Positions 10,301 through 21,900 of a stretch of 64,000 bases of DNA are shown piece by piece. The notes beneath the pieces are model-generated. The model searched no databases. It worked only from the letters and a program-made list of their open reading frames with translations, and was not told where the DNA came from. The position numbers and the translations under genes were made by a program. How positions within the stretch are numbered: position 1 is the first letter of the stretch; the number at the start of each line of letters is the position of its first letter. The DNA comes from Axinella damicornis (lineage: Eukaryota > Porifera > Demospongiae > Axinellida > Axinellidae), in the NCBI GenBank assembly GCA_963931865.1, contig OZ007517.1:4973707-5037706 (forward strand), read 5' to 3'.

Positions 10301-13300
10301 GGGGGCCTGGCCGGCTTGGTGGGGGCCTGGCCGGCCCCGTGTGGGCCTGGCCGGCCCCGTGGGGGCCTGGCCGGCCCCGTGGGGGCCTGGCCGGCCCCGT
10401 GGGGGCCTGGCCTGCCCCGTGGGGGCCTGGCCTGCCCCGTGGGGGCCTGGCCGGCACCGTGGGGGCCTGGCCGGCCCGGTGGGGGCCTTGCCGGCCCCGT
10501 GGGGGCCTGGCCGGCCCCGTGGGGTCCTGGTCGGCCTCGTGGGGGCCTGGCCGGCCCCTGGGGGCCTGGCCGGCCCCGTGGGGGCCTGGCCGGCCCGGTG
10601 GGGGCCTGGACGGCCCCGTGGGGGCATGGCCGGCTCGGTGGGGGCCTGGCCGGCCCGGTGGGGGCCTGGCCTGTCCGGTGGGGGCCTGGCCGGCTCCGTG
10701 GGGGCCTGGCCGGCCCCGTGGGGGCCTGGCCCGCCCCGTGGGGGCCTGGCCGGCCCCGTGGGTGCCTGGCCGGCCCCGTGGGGGCCTGGCCGGCCCCGTG
10801 GGGGCCTGGCCGGCCCCGTGGGGGCCTGGCCGGCCCCGTGGGGGCCTGGCCGGCCCCGTGGGGGCCTGGCCGGCCCGGTGGGGGCTTGGCCGACCCCGTG
10901 GGGGCCTGGCCGGCCCGGTGGGGGCCTGGCCGGCCCCGTGGGGGCCTGGCCGGCCCGGTTGTCGCCTGGCCGGCCCTGTGGGGGCCTGTCCGGCCCGTTG
11001 GGGCCGGGCCGTCCCCGTTGGGGCCTGGCCGGCCCCGTGGGGGCCTGGCCGGCCCGGTGGGGGGCTGGCCGGCCCCGTGGGGGCCTGGCCGGCCCGGTGG
11101 GGGGCTGGCCGGACCCGTGGGGGCCTGGCCGGCCCGGTGGGGGGCTGGCCGGTCCCGTGGGGGCCTGGCCGGCCTGGTGGGGGGGTGGCCGGCCCCGTGG
11201 GGGCCTGGCCGGCCCCGTGGGGGCCTGGCCGGCCCCGTGGGGGCCTGGCCGGCCCGGTGGGGGGCTGGCCGGCCCCGTGGGGGCCTGGCCAGCCCCGTGG
11301 GGGCCTGGCCGGCCCAATGGGGGGCTGGCCGGCCCCGTGGGGGCCTGGCCGGCCCGGTGCGGGGCTGGCCGGCCCCGTGGGGGCCTGGACGGCCCAGTGG
11401 GGGGCTTGCCGGCACCGTGGGGGCTTGGCCGGCCCCGTTGGGGGCTGGCCGGCCCCGTGGAAGCCTGGCCGGCCCGGTGGCGGGCTGGCCGGCCCCGTGG
11501 GGGCCTGGCCGGCCCCGTGGGGGCCTGGCCGGCCCCGTGGGGGCCTGGCCAGCCCGGTGGGGGCCTGGCCGGCCCCGAGGGGGCCTGTAGGGGCCTGGCC
11601 TGCCAGGTGGGGGCCTGGCCGGCCCGGTGGGGACCTGGCCGGCCCGGTGGGGGCCTGGCCGGACCCGTGGGGGCCTTGCCGGCCCCGTGGGGGCCTGGCC
11701 GGCCCGGTAGGGGCCTGTCCGGCCCCGTGGGGGCCTGGCCGGCCCCGTGGGGGCCTGGCCGGCCCCGTGGGGGCCTGGCCGGCCCCGTGGGGGCCTGGCC
11801 GGCCCGGTGGGGGGCTGGCCGGCCCCTTGGGGGCCAGGCCGGCCCGGTGGGGGCCTGGCCAGCCTCGTGGGGGCCTGGCCGGCCCGGTTGGGGCTGGCCG
11901 GCCCCGTGGGGGCCTGGCCGGCCCGGTGGGGGGCTGGCCGGCCCCGTGGGGGCCTGGCCGGCCCGGTGGGAGGCTGGCCGGCACCGTGGGGGCCTGGCCG
12001 GCCCCGTGGGGGGCTTGCCGGCCCCGTGGGGGCCAGGCCGGCCCGGTGGCGGGCTGGCCGGCCCCGTGGGGGCCTGGCCGGCCCCGTGGGGGCCTGGCCG
12101 GCCCCGTGGGGGCCTGGCCGGCCCCGTGGGGGCCTGGCCTGCCCCGTGGGGGCCTGGCCGGCCCCGTGGGGGCCTGGCCGGCCCCGTGGGGGCCTGGCCG
12201 GCCCCGTGGCGGCCTGGCCGGCCCGGTGGGGGCCTTGCCGACCCCGTGGGGGTCTGGCCGGCCCAGTGGGGGCCTGGTCGGCCCCGTGGGGGGCTGGCCG
12301 GCCCAGTGGGGGCCTGGCCGGCCCCGTGGGGGCCTGGCCGGCCCGGTGGGGGCCTGGACGGCCCCGTGGGGGCATGGCCGGCTCGGTGGGGGCCTGGCCG
12401 GCCCGGTGGGGGCCTGGCCTGCCCGGTGGGGGCCTGGCCGGCCCGGTGGGGGCCTGGCCGGCCCCGTGGGGGCCTGGCCCGCCCCGTGGGGGCCTGGCCG
12501 GCCCCGTGGGTGCCTGGCCGGCCCCGTGTTGGCCTGTCCGGCCTTGTGGGGGCCTGGCCGGCCCCGTGGGGGCCTGGCCGGCCCGTGGGGGCCTGGCCGG
12601 CCCCGTGGGGGCCTGGCCGGCCCGGTGGGGGCTTGGCCGGCCCCGTGGGGGCCTGGCCGACCCGGAGGGGGCCTGGCCGGCCCCGTGGGGGCCTGGCCGG
12701 CCCGGTGGGGGCCTGGCCGGCCCTGTGGGGGCCTGGCCGGCCCGTTGGGGCCGGGCCGGCCCCGTTGAAGCCTGGCCGGCCCCGTGGGGGCCTGGCCGGC
12801 CCGGTGGGGGGCTGGCCGGCCCCGTGTGGGCCTGGCCGGCCCGGTGGGGGGCTGGCCGGACCCGTGGGGGCCTGGCCGGCCCGGTGGGGTGCTGGCCGGC
12901 CCCGTGGGGGCCTGGCCGGCCCGGTGGAGGGCTGGCCGGCCCCGTGGGGGCCTGGCCGGCCCCGTGGAGGCCTGGCCAGCCCCGTGGGGGCCTGGCCGGC
13001 CCGGTGGGGGGCTGGCCGGCCCCGTGGAGGCCTGGCCGGCCCGGTGCGGGGCTGGCCGGCCCCGTGGGGGCCTGGCCGGCCCAGTGGGGGGCTTGCCGGC
13101 ACCGTGGGGGCTTGGCCGGCCTCGTGGGGGGCAGGCCGGCCCCGTGGGGGCCTGGCCGTCCAATGGCGGGCTGGCCGGCCCCGTGGGGGCCTTGCCGGCC
13201 CCGTGGGGGCCTGGCCGGCCCCGTGGGGGCCTGGCCGGCCCCGTGGGGGCCTGGCCGGCCCCGTGGGGGCCTGGCCGGCCCCGTGGGGGCCTGGCCGGCC

Positions 13301-16300
13301 ACGTGGGGGCCTGGCCGGCCCCGTGGGGGCCTTCCCGGCCCCGAGGGGGCCTGTGGGGGCCTGGCCTGCCCGGTGGGGGCCTGGCCGGCATGGTGGGGAC
13401 CTGGCCGGCCCGGTGGGGGCCTGGCCGGCCACTTGGGGGCCTGGCCGGCCCCGTGGGGGCCTGGCCGGCCCGGTGGGGGCCTGGCCGGCCCGGTGGGGGC
13501 CTGGCCGGCCCCGTGGGGGCCTGGCCGGCCCCGTGGGGGCCTGGCCGGCCACGTGGGGGCCTGGCCGGCCCCGTGGGGGCCTGGCCGGCCCGGTGGGGGC
13601 CTGGCCGGTCTGTTGGGGGCCTGGCCTGCACGGTGGGGGCCTGGCCGGCCCGGTGGGGGCATGGCCGGCCATGTGGGGGCCTGGCCGGCCCCGTGGGGGC
13701 CTGGCCTGCCCGGTGGAAGACTTGCCGGCCCCGTGGGGGCCAGGCCGGCCCGGTAGGGGCCTGGCCGGCACCGTGGGGGCTTGGCCGGCCCCGTGGGGGC
13801 CTGGCCGGCCCGGTGGGGGCCTGGCCGGCCCGGTGGGGGCCTGGCCGGCCCCGTGGGGGCCTGGCCGGCCCCGTGGGGGCCTGGCCGGCCCGGTAGGGGC
13901 CTGGCCAACCCCGTGGGGGCCTGGCCGGCCCCGTGGGGGCCTGGCCGGCCCCGTGGGGGCCTGGCCGGCCCCGTGGGGGCCTGGCCGGCCCCGTGGGGGC
14001 CTGACCGGCCCGGTGGGGGGCTTGCCGGCCCCGTGGGGGCCTGGCCGGCCCGGTGGGGGGCTGGCCGGCCCCGTGGGGGCCTTGCCGGCCCGGTGGGGGC
14101 CTGGCCGGCCCCGTGGGGGCCTGGCCGGCCCGGTTGGGGCTGGCCGGCCCCATGGGGGCCTGGCCGGCCCGGTGGGGGGCTGGCCGGCCCCGTGGGGGCC
14201 TTGCCGGCCCGGTGGGGGCCTGGCCGGCCCCGTGGGGGCCTGGCCGGCCCAGTTGGGGCTGGCCGGCCCCGTGGGGGCCTGGCCGGCCCGGTGGGGGGCT
14301 GGCCGGCCCCGTGGGGGCCTGGCCGGCCCGGTGGAAGGCTGGCCGGCACCGTGGGGGCCTGGCCGGCCCCGTGGGGGGCTGGCTGGCCCCGTGGGGGCCT
14401 GGCCAGCCCGGTGGCGGGCTGGCCGGCCCCGTGGGGGCCTGGACGGCCCCGTGGGGGCCTGGCCGGCCCCGTGGGGGCCTGGCCGGCCCCGTGGGGGCTT
14501 GGCCGGCCCCGTGGGGGCCTGGCCGGCCCCGTGGGGGCCTGGCCGGCCCCGTGGGGGCCTGGCCGGCCCCGAGGGGGCCTGTGGGGGCCTGGCCTACCCG
14601 GTGGGGGCCTGGCCGGCCCGGTGTGGACCTGGCCGGCCCGGTGGGGGCCTGGCCGGCCCCGTGGGGGCCTGGCCGGCCCCGTGGGGGCCTGGCCGGCCCC
14701 GTGGGGGCCTGGCCGGCCCGGTGGGGGGCTGGCCGGACCCGTGGGGGCCTGGCCGGCCCGGTGGGGGGCTGGCCGGCCCCATGGGGGCCTGGCCGGCCCG
14801 GTGGGGGGCTGGCCGGCCCCGTGTGGGCCTGGCCGGCCCCGTGGAGGCCTGGCCAGCCCCGTGGGGGCCTGGCCGGCCCGGTGGGGGGCTGGCCGGCCCC
14901 GTGGAGGCCTGGCCGGCCCGGTGCGGGGCTGGCCGGCCCCGTGGGGGCCTGGCCAGCCCAGTGGGGGGCTTGCCGGCACCGTGGGGACTTGGCCGGCCCC
15001 GTGGGGTGCTGGCCGGCCCGGTGGGGGCCTGGCCGGCCCGGTGGCGGGCTGGCCGGCCCCGTGGGGGCCTGGCCGGCCCCGTGGGGGCCTGGCCGGCCCC
15101 GCTGGGGCCTGGCCGGCCCCGTGGGGGCCTGGCCGGCCCCGTGGGGGCCTGGCCGGCCCCGTGGGGGCCTTGCCGGCCCCGAGGGGGCCTGTGGGGGCCT
15201 GGCCTGCCCGGTGGGGGCCTGGCCGGCATGGTGGGGACCTGGCCGGCCCGGTGGGGGCCTGGCCGGCCCCGTGGGGGCCTGGCCGGCCCCGTGGGGGCCT
15301 GGCCGGCCCGGTGGGGGCCTGGCCGGCCCCGTGGGGGCCTAGCCGGCCCCGTGGGGGCCTGGCCGGCCCCGTTGGGGCTTGGCCGGCCCCGTGGGGGCCT
15401 GGCCGGCCCGGTTGGGGCCTGGCCGGCCCGGTGGGGGCCTGGCCGGCCACGTGGGGGCCTGGCCGGCCCCGTGGGGGCCTGGCCGGCCCGGTAGGGGCCT
15501 GGCCAACCCCGTGGGGGCCTGGCCGGCCCCGTGGGGGCCTGGCCGGCCCCGTGGGGGCCTGGCCGGCCCCGTGGGGGCCTGACCGGCCCTGTGGGGGGCT
15601 TTCCGGCCCCGTGGGGGCCTGGCCGGCCCGGTGGGGGGCTGGCCGGACCCGTGGGGGCCTGGCCGGCCCGGTGGGGGGCTGGCCGGCCCCGTGGGGGCCT
15701 GGCCGGCCCGGTGGGGGGCTGGCCGTCCTCGTGGGGGCCTTGCCGGCCCGGTGGGGGCCTGGCCGGCCCCATGGGGGCCTGGCCGGCCCGGTTGGGGCTG
15801 GCCGGCCCCGTGGGGGCCTGGCCGGCCCGGTGGGGGGCTGGCCGGCCCCGTGGGGGCCTGGCCGGCCCGGTGGGGGGCTGGCCGGCACCGTGGGGGCCTG
15901 GCCGGCCCCGTGGGGGGCTGGCTGGCCCCGTGGGGGCCTGGCCAGCCCGGTGGCGGGCTGGCCGGCCCCGTGAGGGCCTGGCCGGCCCCGTGGGGGCCTG
16001 GCCGGCCCCGTGGGGGCCTGGCCGGCCCCGTGGGGGCCTGGCCGGCCCCGAGGGGGCCTGTGGGGGCCTGGCCTGCCCGGTGGGGGCCTGGCCGGCCCGG
16101 TGGGGACCTGGCCGGCCCGGTGGGGGCCTGGCCGGCCCCGTGGGGGCCTGGACGGCCCCGTGGGGGCCTGGCCGGCCCCGTGGGGGCCTGGCCGGCCCGG
16201 TGGGGGCCTGGACGGCCCCGTGGGGGCATAGCCGGCTCGGTGGGGGCCTGGCCGGCCCGGTGGGGGCCTGGCCTGCCCGGTGGGGGCCTGGCCGGGCCGG

Positions 16301-18530
16301 TAGGGGCCTGGCCGGCCCCGTGGGGGCCTGGCCCGCCCCGTGGGGGCCTGGCCGGCCCCGTGGGTGCCTGTCCGGCCCCGTGGGGGCCTGTCCGGCCCCG
16401 TGGGGGCCTGGCCGGCCCCGTGGGGGCCTGGCCGGCCCCGTGGGGGCCTGGCCGGCCCCGTGGGGGCCTGGCCGGCCCGGTGGGGGCCTGGCCGGCCCCG
16501 TGGGGGCCTGGCCGGCCCGGTGAGGGCCAGGCCGGCCCCGTGGGGGCCTGGCCGGCCCGGTGGGGGCCTGGCCGGCTCTGTGGGGGCCTGGCCGGCCCGT
16601 TGGGGCCGGGCCGGCCCCGTTGGGGCCGGGCCGTCCCCGTTGGGGCCTGGCCGGCCCCGTGGGGGCCTGGCCGGCCCGGTGGGGGGCTGGCCGGCCCCGT
16701 GTGGGCCTGGCCGGCCCGGTGGGGGGCTGGCCGGACCCGTGGGGGCCTGGCCGGCCCGGTGGGGGGCTGGCCGGCCCCGTGGGGGCCTGGCCGGCCCGGT
16801 GGGGGGCTGGCCGGCCCCGTGGGGGCCTGGCCGGCCCCGTGGAGGCCTGGCCAGCCCAGTGGGGGCCTGGCCGGCCCGGTGGGGGGCTGGCCGGCCCCGT
16901 GGAGGCCTGGCCGGCCCGGTGCGGGGCTGGCCGACCCCGTGGGGGCCTGGCCGGCCCAGTGGGGGGCTTGCCGGCACCGTGGGGGCTTGGCCGGCCCCGT
17001 GGGGGGCTGGCCGGCCCCGTGGGGGCCTGGCCGGCCCCGTGGGGGCCTGGCCGGCCCCGTGGGGGCCTGGCCGGCCCCGTGGGGGCCTTGCCGGCCCCGA
17101 GGGGGCCTGTGGGGGCCAGGCCGGCCCGGTGGGGGCCTGGCCGGCCCGGTGGGGACCTGGCCGGCCCGGTGGGGGCCTGGCCGGCCCCGTGGGGGCCTGG
17201 CCGGCCCCGTTGGGGCCTGGCCGGCCCGGTGGGGGCCTAGCCGGCCCCGTGGGTGCCTGGCCGGCCCCGTGGGGGCCTGGCCGGCCCCGTGGGGGCCTGG
17301 CCGGCCTCGTGGGGGCCTGGCCGGCCCGGTGGGCGCCTGGCCGGCCGGATGAGGGCCTGGCCTGCCCGGTGGGGGCCTGGCCGGCCCGGTGGGGGCCTGG
17401 CCGGCCATGTGGGGGCCTGGCCGGCCCCGTGGGGGCCTGGCCGGCCCGGTGGGGGACTTGCCGGCCCCGTGGGGGCCTGGCCGGCCCCGTGGGGGCCTGG
17501 CCGGCCCCGTGGGGGCCTGGCCGGCCCCGTGGGGGCCTGGCCGGCCCCGTATGGGCCTTGCCGGCCCCGAGGGGGCCTGTGGGGGCCTGGCCTGCCCGGT
17601 GGGGGCCTGGCCGGCCCGGTGGGGACCTGGCCGGCACCGTGGGGGCCTGGCCGGCCCGGTGGGGGCCTGGCCGGCCCCGTGGGGGCTTGGCCGGCCCCGT
17701 GGGGTCCTGGCCGGCCCGGTGGGGGCCTGGCCGGCCCGGTGGGGGCCTGGCCGGCCCCGTGGGGGCCTGGCCGGCCCCGTGGGGGCCTGGCCGGCCCGGT
17801 AGGGGCCTGGCCAACCCCGTGGGGGCCTGGCCGGCCCCGTGGGGGCCTGGCCAACCCCGTGGGGGCCTGGCCGGACCCGTGGGGTCCTGACCGGCCCGGT
17901 GGGGGGCTGGCCGGCCCCGTGGGGGCCTGGCCGGCCCGGTGGGGGGCTGGCCGGACCCGTGGGGGCCTGGCCGGCCCGGTGGGGGGCTGGCCGGCCCCGT
18001 GGGGGCCTGGCCGGCCCGGTGGGGGGCTGGCCGGCCCCGTGGGGGCCTGGCCGGCCCGGTGGGGGCCTGGCCGGCCCCGTGGGGGCCTGGCCGGCCCGGT
18101 TGGGGCTGGCCGGCCCCGTGGGGGCCTGGCCGGCCCGGTGGGGGGCTGGCCGGCCCCGTGGGGGCCTGGCCGGCCCGGTGGGGGCCTGGCCGGCCCGGTG
18201 GGGGCCTGGCCGGCCCTGTTGGGGCCTGGCCGGCCCGTTGGGGCCTGGCCGGCCCGGTGGGGGCCTGGCCGGCCCCGTAGGGGCCTGGCCGGCCCCGTGG
18301 GGGCTTGGCCGGCCCCGTGGGGGCCTGGCCTGCCCGGTGGGGGCCTTGCCGGCCCGGTGGGGCCCTGGCCGGCCCGGTGGGGGCCTGGCCGGCCCCGTGG
18401 GGGCCTAGCCGGCCCCCGTGGGGGCCTGGCCGGCCCCTTGGGGGCCTGGCCGGCCCGGTTGGGGGCCTGGCGGCCCCGTGGGGGCCTGGCCGGCCCGGTG
18501 GGGGCCTGGCCGGCCCCGTGGGGGCCTGGC
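4301..18530 (+). repeat. 20-bp satellite array, CCCGGTGGGG subfamily
   Basis: Canonical units alternate with a variant in which GGCCCCGTGG reads GGCCCGGTGG, the mark of this 14-kb stretch. A second variant, GGGGGGCTGG for GGGGGCCTGG, is common at 6,390-6,910 and from about 11,040 to 18,080. Register is kept for long runs; lines of 60 bases stay in phase from 4,321 to 5,340, about 51 units with no net indel. A CCCCGAGGGGGCCTGT marker recurs at 11,577, 13,341, 14,569, 15,179, 16,048, 17,097 and 17,567 with its neighbours, showing block duplication of unequal sizes. Long frames on both strands are compositional. No gene is seen. Confidence 0.95.
6393..6910 (+). repeat. 40-bp dimeric higher-order repeat
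   Basis: Two unit types alternate strictly for about 13 cycles: a CCCCGTGGGGGCCTGG unit followed by a CCCGGTGGGGGGCTGG unit. The effective period is 40 bp, not 20. Single changes (for example GGAGGGATGG near 6,632 and GGGGGCTGAA near 6,702) mark individual dimers. Amplification here acted on a pair of units. Confidence 0.85.
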
Positions 18531-21500
18531 CGGCCCCGTAGGGGCCGGGCCGGCCCCGTGGGGGCCTGGCCGGCCCCGTGGGGGCCGGGCCGGCCCAATG
18601 GGGGCAGGGCCGGCCCCGTTGGGGCCGGGCCGGCCCCGTGGGGGCCTGGCCGGCCCCGTGGGGGTCGGGCCGGCCCCGTGGGGGCCTGGCCGGCCCCGTG
18701 GGGGCCTGGCCGGCCCCGTGGGGGCCAGGCCGGCCCCGTGGGGTCCTGGCAGGCCCCGTAGGGTCCTGTCCGGCCCCGTGGGGTCATGGCCAGCCCCGTG
18801 GGGTCCTGGCCGGCCTCGAGGTGGCCTGGCCGGCCCGGTGGATGGCTGGCCGGCCCCGTGGGGGCCAGGCCGGCCCCGGTGGGGGGCTGGCCGGCCCCGT
18901 GGGGGCCTGGCCGGCCCGGTGGGGGGCTGGCCGGCCCCGTGGGGGCCTGGCCGGCCCGGTGGGGGGCTGTCCGGCCCCGTGGGAACCTGGCCAGCCCGGT
19001 GGGGGGCTGTCTGGCCACGTGGGGACCTGGCCGGCCCCGTGGGGGCCTGGCCGGCCCCGTGGGGGCCTGGCCGGCCCCGTGGGGGCCTGGCCGGCCCCGT
19101 GGGGTCCTGGCCGGCCCCGTGGGGTCCTGACCGGCCTTGAGGGGTCCTGGCCGGCCCCGTGGGGTCCTGGCCGGCCCCGTGGAGTCCTGGCCGGCCCCGT
19201 GGTGGCCTGACCGGCCCCGTTGTGGCCTGGCCGGCCCGGTGGGGGCCTGGCCGGCAGGGTGGGGGGCTGTCCGGCCCCGTGGGGGCCTGGCCGGCCCGGT
19301 GGGGGGCTGGCCGGCCCGGTGGGGGGCTGGCCGGCCCCGTGGTGGCCTGGCCGGCCCCGTGGTGGCCTGGCCGGCCCCGTGGTGGCCTGGCCGGCCTTGT
19401 GGTGGCCTGGCCGGCCCCGTGGTGGCCTGGCCAACCCCGTGGGGGCCTGGCCGGCCCCGTGGGGGCCTGGCCGGCCCCGTGGGGACCTGGCCGGCCCCGT
19501 TGTGGCCTTGGCGGCCCCGTTGTGACCTGGCCGGCCCCGTGGGGGCCTGGCCGGCCCCGTGGGGGCCTGGCCGGCCCCGTGGGGGCCTGGCCGGCCCCGT
19601 GGGGGCCTGGCCGGCCCCTTGGGGGCCTGGCCGGCCCCGTGGGGGCCTGGCCGGCCCCGTGGGGGCCTGGCCGGCCCCGTGGGGGCCTGGCCGGCCCCGT
19701 GGGGGCCTGGCCGGCCCCGTGGGGGCCTGGCCGGCCCCGTGGGGGCCTGGCCGGCCCCGTGGGGGCCTGGCCGGCCCCGTGGGGGCCTGGCCGGCCCCGT
19801 GGGGGCCTGGCCCTCCCCGTGGGGGCCTGGCCCGCCCCGTGGGGGCCTGGCCGGCCCCGTGGGGGCCTGGCCGGCCCCGTGGGGGCCTGGCCGACCCCGT
19901 GCGGGCCGGGCCGGCCCCGTGGGGGACTGGCCGGCCCCGTGGGGGCCTGGCCGGACCCGTGGGGGCCTGGCCGGCCCCGTGCGGGCCGGGCCGGCCCCGT
20001 GGGGCACTGGCCGGCCCCGTGGGGGCCTGGCCGGCCCCGTGGAGGCCCGGCCGGCCCCGTGGGGTCCTGGCCTGCCCCGTGGGGGCCGGGTCGGCCCCGT
20101 GGGGGCCTGGCCGGCCCCGTGGGGGCCGGGTGGGCCCCGTGGGGGCCTGGCCGGCCCCGTGGGGTCCTGGCCGGCCCCGTGGGGGCCGGGTCGGCCCCGT
20201 GGGGGCCTGGCCGGCCCCGTGGGGGCCGGGTCGGCCCCGTGGGGGCCTGGCCGGCCCCGTGGGGGCCGGGTGGGCCCCGTGGGGGCATGGCCGGCCCCGT
20301 GGGGGCCTGGCCGGCTTCGTCGGGGCCTTGCCGGCCCCGTGGGGGCCTGGCCGGCCCCGTGGGGGCCTGGCCGGCCCCGTGGGGGCCTGGCCGGCCCGGT
20401 GGGGGCCTGGCCGGCCCGTGGGGGCCGGCCCGGTCCGTGGGGGCCGGCCCCGTGGGGGCCTGGCCGGCCCCGTGAAGGCCGGGCCGGCCCCGTGGGGGCC
20501 TGGCCGCCACCGTGGGGTCCTGGCCGGCCCCGTGAGGGCCGGGCCGGCCTTGTGGGGTCCTGGCCGGCCCCGTGGTGTCCTGGCCGGCCCCGTGGGGGCC
20601 TCGCCGGCACCGTGGGGGCCTGGCCGGCCCCGTGGGGGCCTGGCCGGCCCCGTGGGGGCCTGGCCGGCCCCGTGGGGGCCTGGCCGGCCCCGTGGGGGCC
20701 TGGCCGGCCCCGTGGGGGCCTGGCCGGCCCCGTGGGGGCCTGGCCGGCCCCGTGGGGGCCTGGCCGGCCCCGTGGGGGCCTGGCCGGCCCCGTGGGGGCC
20801 GGGCCGGCCCCGTGGGGGTTGGGCCGGCCCCGTGGGGGCCTGGCCGGCCCCGTGGGGGCCGGGCCGGCCCCGTGGGGGCCGGGCCGGCCCCGTGGGGTCC
20901 TGGCCGGCCCCGTGGGGTCCTGGCCGGCCCCGTGGGGTCCTGGCCGGCCCCGTGGTGGCCTGGCCGACCCCGTGGTGGCCGGGCCGGCCCCGTGGGGGCC
21001 TGGCCGGCCCCGTGGGGGCCTGGCCGGCCCCGTGGGGGCCTGGCCGGCCCCGTGGGGGCCTGGCCGGCCCCGTGGGGGCCTGGCCGGCCCCGTGGGGGCC
21101 TGGCCGGCCCCGTGGGGGCCTGGCCGGCCCCGTGGGGGCCTGGCCGACCCCGTGGTGGCCGGGCCGGCCCCGTGGGGGCCTGGCCGGCCCCGTGGGGGCC
21201 TGGCCGGCCCCGTGGGGGCCTGGCCGGCCCCGTGGGGGCCTGGCCGGCCCCGTGGGGGCCTGGCCGGCCCCGTGGGGGCCTGGCCGGCCCCGTGGGGGCC
21301 TGGCCGGCCCCGTGGGGGCCTGGCCGGCACCGTGGGGGCCTGGCCGGCCCCGTGGGGGCCTGGCCGGCCCCGTGGGGGCCGGGCCGGCCCCGTGGGGTCC
21401 TGGCCGGCCCCGTGGTGGCCTGGCCGACCCCGTGGTGGCCGGGCCGGCCCCGTGGGGGCCTGGCCGGCCCCGTGGGGGCCTGGCCGGCCCCGTGGGGGCC

Positions 21501-21900
21501 TGGCCGGCCCCGTGGGGGCCTGGCCGGCCCCGTGGGGGCCTGGTTGGCCCCGTGGGGGCCTGGCCGGCCCCGTGGGGGCCTGGCCGGCCCCGTGGGGGCC
21601 TGGCCGGCCCCGTGGGGGCCTGGCCGGCCCCGTGGGGGCCTGGCCGGCCCCGTGGGGGCCTGGCCGGCACCGTGGGGGCCGGCCCCGTGGGGTCCTGTTT
21701 GGCCCCGTGGGGGCCAAGTCGGCCCCGTGGGGGCCTGGCCGGCCCCGTGGGGGCCGGGAGGGCCCCGTGGGGGCCTGGTTGGCCCCGTGGGGGCCTGGCC
21801 GGCCCCGTGGGGGCCTGGCCGGCCCCGTCGGGGCCTGGCCGGCCCAGTGGGGGCCTGGCCGGCCCCGTGGGGGCCTGGCCGGCCCGGTGGGGGCCTGGCC